Assembly (NCBI RefSeq): GCF_030851345.1
Contig: NZ_JALPNU010000002.1
Coordinates: forward strand, 310,001-374,000
Source: Marinifilum sp. D714
GTDB lineage: Bacteria; Bacteroidota; Bacteroidia; Bacteroidales; Marinifilaceae
Length of the DNA stretch: 64,000 nt
Direction of reading: 5' to 3'
Shown here: positions 1 through 8,511 of the stretch, in pieces
How positions within the stretch are numbered: position 1 is the first letter of the stretch
How the letters are laid out: the number at the start of each line of letters is the position of its first letter
Program-made: the position numbers and the translations under genes
Notes under the pieces: generated by a model
Told to the model about the DNA's origin: nothing
The model's input: only the letters and a program-made list of their open reading frames with translations
The model's database searches: none

Positions 1-851
1 AGAATTAAATTGAAAAGATGCAGTGTAGTGTAATCTTTATGCGTTTTGTTGAAAATAGGTCGACCTATGCGAATGCAAGCCTGAACGGCATCATCCTTAC
101 ATACAAAGCTTTTGTTCTCCTCTGATAATTGGATTTCGTGTTTTGCATCAATTAAATTTTCCTTTTTTTGCCAAGCTTTCTTGCCAAACAGCTCTTCCAG
201 TTTATCGATAACTGATTGATCAACTTTACCCGCAATGATAATTTTACAGTTATCCGGAATGTAATGCGTTTTGTAGAATTCCTTAACGGTATTGATATCT
301 AATTTATCGAACTCTGATTCATCAAAAATATTCGAGTAAGGATGTTTTTTTCCATAGATTAAACTACTGAACTCATCTTTTGCAAGAACATTTGTTTTTT
401 GATGCTCAATCTGAAATCGTTGTTTCTTATTCAAAAGAATGGTTTCAAATTCCTTTTGTGGGAATATGGAATCTTTAATCAGGTTTTCGGTTATCTCCAG
501 AGTTTCCGTAAGGTATTTGTTCAAGGTGTATAAACAAACACTTGAGTCATGTTTGGCAGCTGAAAAACCAATGTAGGCTCCATAAAAATCGAACTTTTCT
601 GCAATTTCTGCTGCATTGTATTTGTTAGTTCCCTCGTTAAGCATACTGTTGGTCATACTTGCCACGAGCGGTGAGTGTTGATACCATATTCCGGCATCAA
701 AAATGAATTCTATTTTTAATACTTCCTGACTTCCTCCGTTAATAACATGTACCGGAATATCATTGCTCAGGGTATATTTTTTATCTCCAAGAATCTCTAT
801 ACTATCAACAGTTTTAAACTCAGGAGCAGTATTTCTATATAATTTTTCCAT
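1..851 (-). CDS. M16 family peptidase-like protein, non-catalytic subunit (cut by left edge)
   Basis: The reading frame opens at ATG 851-849 and is open to the window edge, so about 283 residues of the N-terminal part are visible. The sequence has the pitrilysin/M16 fold pattern but lacks the zinc motif HxxEH that its neighbour carries. Near the cut end it has RIGRPIF followed by KDYTTLHLFN, resembling the R/Y element of non-catalytic M16 subunits. It starts 2 bases after the stop of the catalytic M16 gene, so the two are almost surely co-transcribed and probably form a heterodimeric zinc peptidase, as known for paired bacterial M16 proteins. No signal peptide is visible at this start, so the location (cytoplasm or periplasm) is open. 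Confidence 0.85.
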   Translation of the reverse strand, partial: MEKLYRNTAPEFKTVDSIEILGDKKYTLSNDIPVHVINGGSQEVLKIEFIFDAGIWYQHSPLVASMTNSMLNEGTNKYNAAEIAEKFDFYGAYIGFSAAKHDSSVCLYTLNKYLTETLEITENLIKDSIFPQKEFETILLNKKQRFQIEHQKTNVLAKDEFSSLIYGKKHPYSNIFDESEFDKLDINTVKEFYKTHYIPDNCKIIIAGKVDQSVIDKLEELFGKKAWQKKENLIDAKHEIQLSEENKSFVCKDDAVQACIRIGRPIFNKTHKDYTTLHLFNLI

Positions 852-853
852 TC

Positions 854-2092
854 CTATTTTTTTGCGTGATAATATAAAATAGAACAATTCTCTTTTCTAA
901 AAAGTTTTGCTGACGTGTTTAATATATCATCAATGCTTACTTTACGATATTTCTCTACCTCGGTGTTGATCTCATTCGCATCGCCAAGTAGTTCGTGTGT
1001 GGCAAGATTCATAGCTTTGTTTAAGTAGCTGATTTCTGAAAATACCAGGCTCGATTCAATCTTGTTTTTAACCTTTTGCAATTCGTAATCAGTAACCTTT
1101 TCAGTAGCAATTTTATTTAGTTCTTCCCAAATAGCAGCTTCGGCTTCTTCAAACGAAACTCCTTCGCTTAATTTGCCAGTTACCAAAAATAGGCCAGGTT
1201 CAAAATCACCAGTAAGGTATGCATCAATTGAAGAGAATAAGTTTCTTTCCTTTATCAGCTTTTGAAAAATTCTTGATGATTGCCCATTGGATAAAACATC
1301 AGAAACCAAATCGGTAGAGTAAAACTCATCATCGGTTCTTTTGCCCATGTGGAAAGCCATATAAATGGCATCGAACGGAACACTACGCTCTAAATGTAAA
1401 GTTCTCAATTCGGTTTGTACTGGCTCTTCAGGTAGGTTTCGTTCAGCAATTTCCCGACGCTCAATTGGTCCGAACCATTTTTTTGCCAAGCGTTTTACAT
1501 TCTCCGTTTCTACATTACCCGACACTACAAGAATTGCATTGTTTGGCGCATAGTGCTTAAAGAAAAATGCTTTGACTTCATCCAGTTGAACAGTTTCAAT
1601 CTGCTCAATTGATTTTCCAATTGTTGACCATTGATATGGATGCTTTTTATATGCTAGCGGGCGCAAATGCAACCATACATCACCGTAAGGTTGGTTAAAA
1701 TATCTTTGTTTAAACTCCTCAATTACAACATTTCTTTGTACTTCCAAGCTTTTCTCACTGAAAGCCAAACTCAGCATTCTGTCTGATTCTAACCAAAATG
1801 CAGTTTCCAGATTATCTTTAGGAACTGTAAGATAGTAGTTGGTTATATCGTTACTTGTCCATGCATTGTTGTCTCCGCCAACTAACTGCAAAGGCTCATC
1901 GTAATTGGGGATGTTTACAGATCCACCAAACATCAAATGCTCAAATAAATGAGCAAAACCTGTGCGTTCAGGATTTTCATCTTTTGAACCAATATTGTAT
2001 AAAAGGTTAACAGCAGCCATCGGAGTGGTTTCATCCCGATGAACAATTACTCTTAATCCATTTTCAAGTGTAAATTTATCGAATTCTATCAT
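854..2092 (-). CDS. M16 family zinc metallopeptidase, catalytic subunit
   Basis: This 412-residue protein has the inverted zinc motif HLFEH at residues 48-52, in the context GFAHLFEHLMFGG, and a downstream acidic stretch (VVIEE near residue 125) that would supply the third ligand. The length fits a single-chain half of an M16 peptidase that dimerises with a partner. It hydrolyses peptides, by family knowledge; the substrate cannot be read from sequence. The start codon abuts the stop of the upstream flavoenzyme gene with no spacer, and the non-catalytic subunit follows 2 bases after its stop, so the three genes look like one transcript. No signal peptide is visible. Confidence 0.93.
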   Translation of the reverse strand: MIEFDKFTLENGLRVIVHRDETTPMAAVNLLYNIGSKDENPERTGFAHLFEHLMFGGSVNIPNYDEPLQLVGGDNNAWTSNDITNYYLTVPKDNLETAFWLESDRMLSLAFSEKSLEVQRNVVIEEFKQRYFNQPYGDVWLHLRPLAYKKHPYQWSTIGKSIEQIETVQLDEVKAFFFKHYAPNNAILVVSGNVETENVKRLAKKWFGPIERREIAERNLPEEPVQTELRTLHLERSVPFDAIYMAFHMGKRTDDEFYSTDLVSDVLSNGQSSRIFQKLIKERNLFSSIDAYLTGDFEPGLFLVTGKLSEGVSFEEAEAAIWEELNKIATEKVTDYELQKVKNKIESSLVFSEISYLNKAMNLATHELLGDANEINTEVEKYRKVSIDDILNTSAKLFRKENCSILYYHAKK

Positions 2093-3040
2093 TTAGATAT
2101 TGAATTTGGCCAAGCCAGTTAATGCTTCCTTGTATTCGGATTTTATCTCACTCACAATTTCTTCCACCGATTGGATTTTGGAAATCAAGGCCGAAACTTG
2201 TCCTATTTCCAGTTCACCTTCTTCCAGGTTTCCTTCGAACATGCCTTTTTTAGCACGTCCTTTTCCTAAAAGTGCTCTCATTTCTTCTTGCGATGCGCCT
2301 CTGCATTCAGCATCATTCACCTGCTCAAAGAATTGATTTTTAACCAAGCGGGTAGGAGCCAGTTTTTTCAAGGCTAATTTTGTTCCACCTTCGCTCAATT
2401 CAATTACGGATTTTTTAAAATCAATATGTGCCGAAGATTCCTCGGATACTGCAAATCGAGTTCCCACTTGAACTCCATCGGCACCTAGAACCATTGCTGC
2501 CAACATACTTTGTCCCGAACCAATTCCACCAGCCGCTATCACAGGAAGAGTAGTAGCTTTTCTAACCGAAGGGATCAGTGCCATAGTTGTAGTTTCCTCT
2601 CTGCCATTATGTCCTCCAGCTTCAAATCCTTCCGCTACAATGGCATCAACTCCAGCGTCTTCACATTTTTTAGCAAAGAATGCACTTGATACAACATGAA
2701 CAACTGTAATTCCATGCTCTTTTAAAAAAGGTGTCCATTTTTTAGGACTTCCAGCCGATGTGAAAACAATTTTCACTTCTTCTTCAATAATAATGTTCAT
2801 GATTTTATCCATTTCAGGATAAAGCAATGGAACATTAACACCAAATGGTTTAGAAGTGGCAGCTTTTGCTTTTTGAATGTGCTCTTTGAAAGTTTCAGGG
2901 TGCATCGATCCTGCACCAATTAAACCAAGGCCTCCAGCATTGCTAACTGCAGAAGCCAATTTCCAACCCGAACACCACACCATTCCTCCTTGCACAAGAG
3001 GGAAATCTATTCCAAAAAGAGATTTAATTCTATTTGTCAT
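2093..3040 (-). CDS. Nitronate monooxygenase / FabK-like FMN oxidoreductase
   Basis: This 315-residue TIM-barrel flavoprotein belongs to the 2-nitropropane dioxygenase family. Visible signatures are FPLVQGGMVW at the N-terminus, VAEGFEAGGHNG in the middle (catalytic/FMN region) and AAGGIGSG, a phosphate-binding loop, followed by GADGVQVGTRF. The family includes nitronate monooxygenases and FabK-type enoyl-ACP reductases; the EGxExGGH motif occurs in both, so the substrate is not settled. Its stop touches the start of the M16 catalytic gene, so it is probably the first gene of that transcript. The reason for pairing a flavoenzyme with a peptidase is not apparent. Confidence 0.85.
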   Translation of the reverse strand: MTNRIKSLFGIDFPLVQGGMVWCSGWKLASAVSNAGGLGLIGAGSMHPETFKEHIQKAKAATSKPFGVNVPLLYPEMDKIMNIIIEEEVKIVFTSAGSPKKWTPFLKEHGITVVHVVSSAFFAKKCEDAGVDAIVAEGFEAGGHNGREETTTMALIPSVRKATTLPVIAAGGIGSGQSMLAAMVLGADGVQVGTRFAVSEESSAHIDFKKSVIELSEGGTKLALKKLAPTRLVKNQFFEQVNDAECRGASQEEMRALLGKGRAKKGMFEGNLEEGELEIGQVSALISKIQSVEEIVSEIKSEYKEALTGLAKFNI

Positions 3041-3067
3041 TATATTTTAGTCTATTAGTATACAAGC

Positions 3068-3105
3068 AAAAAAGACACAAGAGCATTGTATTTTTCTTGT
3101 GCCTT
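3068..3105 (-). terminator. Stem-loop terminator for an unidentified minus-strand transcript
   Basis: AAGACACAAG (3072-3081) and CTTGTGCCTT (3096-3105) form a 10-bp stem with one mismatch and a 14-nt loop. On the minus strand the stem is followed by a T-run. It sits upstream of the nitronate monooxygenase gene, so it must end a transcript starting further right, within 3106-3381. The only reading frame there is a 61-codon one ending at 3107 that resembles no protein I know. The rest of 3041-3381 holds nothing else I can identify apart from the shared 12-mer at 3323-3334. Confidence 0.6.
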
Positions 3106-3322
3106 ATTAGATGAATTGTTTGATTGCAAATTTAGAAAAATTCTTGATAAGAATAAGATCTTGAAGTATGATTTTAAGCATATCAGTATTGGTTATGAAG
3201 CTTTTTATGCATTTATTCTTTAGACTAATTATAGATATTGATTTCTGATTAAATATTAGTTCGATTTGTGCAAAGGTTCTTGTTTCTTCCAATCAATATT
3301 ACTTTTTTTATGCTCGAAAACA

Positions 3323-3334
3323 TTTAGGAGGATT
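3323..3334 (+). repeat. 12-mer shared between leaders of ClC genes 1 and 3
   Basis: TTTAGGAGGATT occurs 47 bases before the GTG of ClC gene 1 and again at 8745-8756 before ClC gene 3. It contains a perfect AGGAGG but lies too far from either start to serve as an ordinary ribosome binding site. It may be a relic of duplication of the upstream region or a shared regulatory element. Confidence 0.45.
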
Positions 3335-3381
3335 AACGATTATCAATCAAGTAGTTTTGCTTGGTTTTATAAATTTATCGA

Positions 3382-5157
3382 GTGAAGAAAAAATCATTAT
3401 TAGGACGTTTTTTAGTTTGGCGCTTAAAGCATGTTAGCGATCGTCAATTTATTTCTTTTATGGCGGTGCTTATTGGCATAACATCTGGTATTGCAGCTGT
3501 AATTATTAAAAACTCGGTACATTTTATCAGTGAGTTGCTCCAAAATAATTCGTCAGATCAGTATCAGAATATCCTTTATGTAATTTATCCTACTATTGGT
3601 ATTACGGTTGCCGTTTTATTCATCAAGTTTGTGATTCGACGTCCGGTTCGACACGGAATTCCAAATGTTCTATACAGCATTTCAAAGACCAATGGGCAAA
3701 TTAATCGTCACAATATGTTTTCATCCATTGTTACTTCAGCATTTACCGTAGGATTTGGTGGATCTGTTGGACTAGAAGGACCAACTGTTGCAACAGGTGC
3801 AGCATTAGGCTCGAATATTGGCAGATTATTTCACCTAAACTATAAGCAAATTACTTTGTTGTTGGGATGTGCTTGTGCTGGAGCAATGGCTGCTATTTTT
3901 AAAGCTCCAATTGCTGCAATAGTTTTTGCGATGGAAGTTATCATGTTGGATCTTACCATGTGGTCTTTGGTACCACTTTTATTAGCTTCAGCTTCGGCAG
4001 TATTAACATCTTATTTCTTTTTGGGAATGGATGTTTTATATCCATTCGAAGTTGAAAATGGTTTTGAAATGAGGGATTTGCCTTATTATATTTTGTTGGG
4101 TGTTTTTACGGGCTTGGTTGCTACTTATTTTACAAAATCATACATGTTTATTCATGGTGTTTTTGAAAAAATAGATAATGTTTATAAAAAGTTATTGTTC
4201 GGAGCATTGTTTCTTGGGGTAATTATTTTCTTTTTTCCATCATTGTTCGGAGAAGGGTATCATGCAATAAATGCATGTCTTTCGGGCGATTATTCATATC
4301 TCTACAACAACTCATTTTTCTATGCCTTGCAAGATAACTTTTGGGTGTTTGTTGCTTTAATGGCAATGGTCATATTCTTTAAGGTTATTGCAGCTTCAAT
4401 CACCTTTGGAGCTGGTGGAGTAGGTGGTATTTTTGCACCAACTTTGTTTATGGGCGTAAACTCGGGAGTTCTGTTCGCAAAAGTTGTTGGCTATTTTGGC
4501 TTAAGAGATTTGCCAGTAAATAACTTTGCCTTGATAGGAATGGCAGGTATGATTGCCGGTGTATTGCATGCTCCATTAACAGGGCTTTTCTTGATTGCAG
4601 ATATTTCTGGAGGTTATCAGCTCTTTGTTCCCTTAATGATTACAGCTACCATTTCTTATGCAACGGTTAAAACTTTTGAGCCTCATTCGGTTTATACCAT
4701 TCAGCTAGCCAAGAGAAAAGAATTAATGACTCATGATAAGGACAAGAATGTACTTTCCCTTATGCGAGTTACCAAACTGATTGAGAAGAATTTTAGTACC
4801 GTCAATTCCGCAGCTACTCTTGGTGATTTGGTTAAAATTATAGCAAAAGCACAACGTAACATCTTTATTGTAATTGATGATGAAAACAATTTCGAGGGAA
4901 TTGTAAAAATGGACGACATTCGTGAAATCATGTTCCAACCAGAGAAATATGATAGTGTTTTTGTTCGAGATTTAATGGTTGTTCCGCAAGTAGTAATTCA
5001 GCATGATGAATCAATGGCTGATGTTGCCAGAAAATATCAATATTCCGATAAGTTTAATTTGGTGGTTTTAAAAGATGGCAAGTACTGTGGTTGTGTATCT
5101 CGTGCTCAAATATTTTCAACTTACCGTCGAATGTTGAAGCACTTCTCAGAAGATTAG
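3382..5157 (+). CDS. ClC family chloride channel/transporter with C-terminal CBS pair (paralogue 1)
   Basis: This 591-residue membrane protein starts at GTG; an in-frame TAA lies 12 bases upstream and the start aligns with paralogue 2 (MKKKSLLGRFL versus MKNKSLLSRFL). ClC filter motifs are visible: RHGIPNV (motif 1), GGSVGLEGP near residues 125-134 with the gating glutamate, and GGVGGIFAP near 345. The internal proton-glutamate position of E. coli ClC (second E of FIIEE) reads FAMEV here, so it is valine. Residues from about 450 form two CBS domains, which in this family bind adenine nucleotides. It moves Cl- or a related anion across the inner membrane; channel versus exchanger cannot be decided. 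It is the first of three ClC genes in this region. Confidence 0.93.
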   Translation: MKKKSLLGRFLVWRLKHVSDRQFISFMAVLIGITSGIAAVIIKNSVHFISELLQNNSSDQYQNILYVIYPTIGITVAVLFIKFVIRRPVRHGIPNVLYSISKTNGQINRHNMFSSIVTSAFTVGFGGSVGLEGPTVATGAALGSNIGRLFHLNYKQITLLLGCACAGAMAAIFKAPIAAIVFAMEVIMLDLTMWSLVPLLLASASAVLTSYFFLGMDVLYPFEVENGFEMRDLPYYILLGVFTGLVATYFTKSYMFIHGVFEKIDNVYKKLLFGALFLGVIIFFFPSLFGEGYHAINACLSGDYSYLYNNSFFYALQDNFWVFVALMAMVIFFKVIAASITFGAGGVGGIFAPTLFMGVNSGVLFAKVVGYFGLRDLPVNNFALIGMAGMIAGVLHAPLTGLFLIADISGGYQLFVPLMITATISYATVKTFEPHSVYTIQLAKRKELMTHDKDKNVLSLMRVTKLIEKNFSTVNSAATLGDLVKIIAKAQRNIFIVIDDENNFEGIVKMDDIREIMFQPEKYDSVFVRDLMVVPQVVIQHDESMADVARKYQYSDKFNLVVLKDGKYCGCVSRAQIFSTYRRMLKHFSED

Positions 5158-5196
5158 GTAATAGAGAATATAAAAATGATTCAAAATTTATTAGAA

Positions 5197-5222
5197 AATA
5201 AGCAGTGGATTTCTTGCTTATT
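5197..5222 (+). terminator. Possible weak terminator after ClC gene 1
   Basis: AATAAGC (5197-5203) pairs with GCTTATT (5216-5222) around a 12-nt loop, about 40 bases after the ClC1 stop. The T-run after it is poor, so termination may be partial. Confidence 0.4.
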
Positions 5223-5283
5223 ACTCTATTTCAGTTGGTTATATGTTTTTGTGAAAACTTTTTAAAAAATCTTGTGAAAAGGG

Positions 5284-5313
5284 TTTATCCTTCTCAATTA
5301 TCTATTACTTTTG
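5284..5313 (+). promoter_or_regulatory. Candidate Bacteroidota promoter for ClC gene 2
   Basis: TACTTTTG at 5306-5313 fits the TAnnTTTG -7 box, with TTTA at 5284-5287 eighteen bases upstream in the -33 position. A start near 5320 would give a leader of about 180 bases before the ClC2 ATG, covering the structured region at 5370-5460. Confidence 0.45.
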
Positions 5314-5369
5314 CAGTCACTTTTTCAGATTTGTTAATACAAATGATTTGTATAACAGATAAGAGAATC

Positions 5370-5460
5370 AGATGAGTACGTCTTTTATTGTGAGTTGCTA
5401 AACTTTTTTATGTATTCATCTCAAAGGCCGCCTGACTTACGCAGCCATCCGACCTTTTTT
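5370..5460 (+). promoter_or_regulatory. Structured leader with 9-codon ORF and terminator-like hairpin before ClC gene 2
   Basis: AGATGAGTAC (5370-5379) pairs with GTATTCATCT (5412-5421) over 10 bp with one G-U pair. Inside it, an ATG at 5372 opens a 9-codon frame (MSTSFIVSC) ending in TAA at 5399-5401. Immediately after the helix, AAAGGCCG (5423-5430) pairs with CGACCTTT (5450-5457) with one mismatch and runs into six Ts, resembling an intrinsic terminator. The GC-rich loop stands out against the AT-rich flanks. ClC2 begins 40 bases later. This architecture suggests attenuation, but I match it to no known riboswitch class. Confidence 0.45.
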
Positions 5461-5500
5461 AATTTATGTAAGTTGAATAAGATAATCTTGATACGGAGCA

Positions 5501-7276
5501 ATGAAGAATAAGAGTTTGCTTTCTCGATTTTTAATTTGGAGAGTAAAAAACATTAAGGAGCGACAGTTCGTTTTAATTTTGAGTTTTTTGGTTGGAGTAG
5601 TGAGTGGTTTGGCTGCCCTTGTACTCAAAAATACAATCCATTTTACACACCATTTTCTAACTCATCGTTTGCATGTAGAATCTGCCAACTTGTTGTATTT
5701 GGCATACCCTGCTGTTGGTATATTGTTAACTGTACTGTTTGTAAAGTTCTTTGTGAAGGATAACATTGGCCACGGGGTATCAAGGATATTATATGCCATT
5801 TCGAAAAAGAATTCACTAATAAAATCACATAACAACTATTCCTCTGTACTGGCAAGTACATTAACCATTGGTTTTGGTGGATCGGTGGGAGCAGAGGCTC
5901 CGGTAGTATTAACTGGTGCATCAATTGGATCGAATCTTGGAAGAATGTTCCACATGAACCAGAAAATTATTACGCTAATGGTTGGATGTGGTGCAGCAGG
6001 AGCGATTGGAGGAATCTTTAAAGCGCCAATGGCCGGAATGGTATTTACATTGGAAGTTTTGATGCTGGATTTGACCATGGCATCCTTAATACCGCTACTC
6101 ATTTCATCAATTACAGGGGCTAGTATTGCTTATTTCTTTATGGGAAAAGGTGTTTTACTTTCCTATGATGTAACAGAGCCGTTCATAATTGGTAACTTCC
6201 CATATTACATTCTTTTAGGAGTGTTTGCAGGCCTTGTTTCGCTTTATTTCACTCGATTTTCAATGTATTTGGAAGGTCAGTTTGATAAAATTACCAATTG
6301 TTACCGAAAAATGATGGTTGGAGGTATTTTACTGGGAATCTTGATTTTCTTGTTTCCTCCATTGTATGGTGAAGGTTATACTACCATCCAGGCTTTGTTA
6401 GATGGAAATCATACCCATTTGGTAAACAATAGTATCTTCTATTTTTTAAAAGATAACTATTGGTTGTTGTTGGGGTATGTTGTATTGATTTTAGGATTTA
6501 AAGTGATCGCATCAACAGTTACCACAGGTAGTGGCGGTGTTGGAGGAATATTTGCCCCTTCGTTGTTTCTTGGTGGAGTTTCAGGTTTTTTTGTAGCTCG
6601 ATTCATTAACGGTTTCAATTTTATCAAATTATCAGAAAGTAATTTCACTTTAATTGGAATGGCAGGAATGATGGCTGGTGTTATGCATGCTCCCTTAACT
6701 GCAATATTCCTGATTGTTGAAATTACAGGAGGATATGAATTGTTTATCCCAATCATGATTACAGCAACAATTGCTTACTTGACCATCATGTATTTCGAAC
6801 CACATTCAATCTACACCAAACGTTTGGCCAGACGAGGTGAATTGATTACTCATAATAAGGATAAAGCTGTTCTTACCTTAATGAAGTTGGGTAAGGTAAT
6901 TGAGACTGACTTGAAAAAGGTAAGTCCTGATGCCACGTTGGGGGAGTTGGTGAAAATTATTTCGCACTCGCAGCGAAATATTTTTCCTGTGGTAGATGAA
7001 GATGATAAGCTATTGGGAATTGTTCTTTTGGACGATATTCGACATATCATGTTTAATCCAGAGATGTACGATGAAACCTATGTAAGAAACTTAATGATAA
7101 TGCCACCTGCAATACTGGATGCCAATGCTCCAATGGAGAAAGTGATGAGGAGATTTGAAGAAACAGGAGCATGGAATCTACCGGTTACGCAGGATGAAAA
7201 ATATTTGGGATTTGTATCCAAAGCTAAAATCTTCAATGTTTACCGAAGAGTTTTGGTACACTTTTCAGATGAATAG
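5501..7276 (+). CDS. ClC family chloride channel/transporter with C-terminal CBS pair (paralogue 2)
   Basis: This 591-residue protein aligns with paralogue 1 along its whole length. Its filter motifs are altered: motif 1 reads GHGVSRI (proline replaced by serine) and motif 2 reads GGSVGAEAP, keeping the gating glutamate but replacing the glycine before proline with alanine; motif 3 is the canonical GGVGGIFAP. The proton-glutamate position is again valine (FTLEVL). Two CBS domains occupy about residues 450-591 (DKLLGIVLLDDIR in the first, KYLGFVSKAKIF in the second). The ATG start is well supported by alignment. The leader carries a candidate attenuator, so its expression may be controlled separately from ClC1. 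Confidence 0.93.
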   Translation: MKNKSLLSRFLIWRVKNIKERQFVLILSFLVGVVSGLAALVLKNTIHFTHHFLTHRLHVESANLLYLAYPAVGILLTVLFVKFFVKDNIGHGVSRILYAISKKNSLIKSHNNYSSVLASTLTIGFGGSVGAEAPVVLTGASIGSNLGRMFHMNQKIITLMVGCGAAGAIGGIFKAPMAGMVFTLEVLMLDLTMASLIPLLISSITGASIAYFFMGKGVLLSYDVTEPFIIGNFPYYILLGVFAGLVSLYFTRFSMYLEGQFDKITNCYRKMMVGGILLGILIFLFPPLYGEGYTTIQALLDGNHTHLVNNSIFYFLKDNYWLLLGYVVLILGFKVIASTVTTGSGGVGGIFAPSLFLGGVSGFFVARFINGFNFIKLSESNFTLIGMAGMMAGVMHAPLTAIFLIVEITGGYELFIPIMITATIAYLTIMYFEPHSIYTKRLARRGELITHNKDKAVLTLMKLGKVIETDLKKVSPDATLGELVKIISHSQRNIFPVVDEDDKLLGIVLLDDIRHIMFNPEMYDETYVRNLMIMPPAILDANAPMEKVMRRFEETGAWNLPVTQDEKYLGFVSKAKIFNVYRRVLVHFSDE

Positions 7277-7308
7277 TAGTTTTATTTTAGATTAGTTTAG
7301 GTTAGATG

Positions 7309-7339
7309 AAAGCTTGCTCGATTATGAGCAAGCTTTTTT
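7309..7339 (+). terminator. Rho-independent terminator after ClC gene 2
   Basis: AAAGCTTGCTC (7309-7319) and GAGCAAGCTTT (7326-7336) form a perfect 11-bp stem with a 6-nt loop, ending in a T-run. It lies 33 bases after the ClC2 stop. Confidence 0.9.
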
Positions 7340-7412
7340 CTTGATTTTGATGCTTGGGATTTGATTGTTGGACTTTGATATTACTTACCTTTGCACCAAT
7401 AAACTATTAATC

Positions 7413-8423
7413 ATGAACAACAAACATTATAAAACCATCGATCCAAATATTTGGAAGGGAAGGATAGATGATGAGGAGGATTACGATGCTTTTCGTTGGC
7501 ATCAAATTGTAAAACCCATAGACTTATTTAATTCGTATGAGAGAACTTTAAATGGCTTTGGTTTATTGGGTTTTTGTTGCGACAAAGGAGTGCAAAGAAA
7601 CCTTGGTAGAAAAGGAACTTCAAAAGCTCCCAACAGTATCCGAAAAGAAATGGCAAATCTACCTTGTTCTTTTCCACAGGGCACTAATATTTACGATTGT
7701 GGGAATATTGTAAGCAATGGAGTCGAATTGGAAGAGGTACAAAGTATATTATCCGAGGCTGTCTACAGAATCTTAAAAATGGGACTGTTTCCATTGATTT
7801 TAGGTGGAGGACACGAAATTGCCTATGGCCATTATTTGGGAATTGAAAGATATTTGGCAGAGCAAGAGAATCAGGAGTTAGGAATATTCAATTTGGATGC
7901 TCATTTCGATATGCGTCCATACCAAAAGGGTGCAAGTTCGGGAACCATGTTTGCACAGATTGCTGATCGCTGTAAAGAGAATGGAAAAGATTTTCGTTAC
8001 ATGGTTGCCGGGATCCAACAATATGGGAATACGGTTAGTTTGTTTAAAAAAGCTGATGATTTAGGAGTAAAATACCTAATGGCCAAAGACATTTCCAATG
8101 ACAGCATGTTTGCGGTAGGACAAGATATTGTTCGATTTACCAAGAAGCAAAGAAAAATTTACATGACACTTTGTTCGGATGTAATATCATCGGCCTATGC
8201 ACCGGGAGTAAGTGCACCACAGCCTTTTGGATTACATCCCGAAATTATTGTGAAACTCATTAAAACTGTTATTCAATCAGGAAAGGTAATTAGTTTCGAT
8301 ATTGCTGAAGTATCGCCTCGATTTGATGAGGACAATCGTACCTCGAAATTGGCTGCAATTATCATTTTTGCAGTTATCAACTCGGTGGTTGAGTTTGGTT
8401 CTGCTTCGGATTGTATTTGTTAA
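7413..8423 (+). CDS. hutG: HutG-like formimidoylglutamase / arginase-family ureohydrolase
   Basis: From ATG 7413 the protein has 336 residues; an upstream in-frame start at 7365 would add 16 residues without family support. Arginase-fold manganese motifs are present: GGGHEIAYGH, NLDAHFDMR and SFDIAEVSPRFDEDNRTS. APGVSAPQPFG is typical of formimidoylglutamase, which splits N-formimidoylglutamate to glutamate and formamide in histidine breakdown. The motif that supplies two Mn ligands (SxDxD in arginases) reads LCSD, so the first aspartate is cysteine. No other hut gene is in view, so the histidine pathway assignment rests on family resemblance only; another arginase-family amidine hydrolase is possible. 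It sits between ClC genes but has its own terminators on both sides. Confidence 0.8.
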   Translation: MNNKHYKTIDPNIWKGRIDDEEDYDAFRWHQIVKPIDLFNSYERTLNGFGLLGFCCDKGVQRNLGRKGTSKAPNSIRKEMANLPCSFPQGTNIYDCGNIVSNGVELEEVQSILSEAVYRILKMGLFPLILGGGHEIAYGHYLGIERYLAEQENQELGIFNLDAHFDMRPYQKGASSGTMFAQIADRCKENGKDFRYMVAGIQQYGNTVSLFKKADDLGVKYLMAKDISNDSMFAVGQDIVRFTKKQRKIYMTLCSDVISSAYAPGVSAPQPFGLHPEIIVKLIKTVIQSGKVISFDIAEVSPRFDEDNRTSKLAAIIIFAVINSVVEFGSASDCIC

Positions 8424-8430
8424 GAATTAG

Positions 8431-8466
8431 AAGAGGCTAGTTTTTAAAATAGCCTCTTATTTTTTA
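8431..8466 (+). terminator. Rho-independent terminator after hutG-like gene
   Basis: AAGAGGCTA (8431-8439) and TAGCCTCTT (8450-8458) form a perfect 9-bp stem with a 10-nt loop, followed by ATTTTTT. It lies 7 bases after the stop codon. Confidence 0.88.
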
Positions 8467-8511
8467 ATATTAAGTAATTATCATTTGATAAAAGCAAAAT
8501 GATATTTTGAT

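Noticed and set aside
5315-5500. Fluoride riboswitch before ClC gene 2, since some ClC proteins export fluoride
   Set aside because: The leader does not show the conserved GGxGAUGG start and pseudoknot of the crcB motif, and the ClC proteins have CBS domains unlike small fluoride ClCs.
5643-6756. Several long open frames antisense to ClC genes
   Set aside because: They are shadows of the strongly coding plus strand, with no family resemblance.
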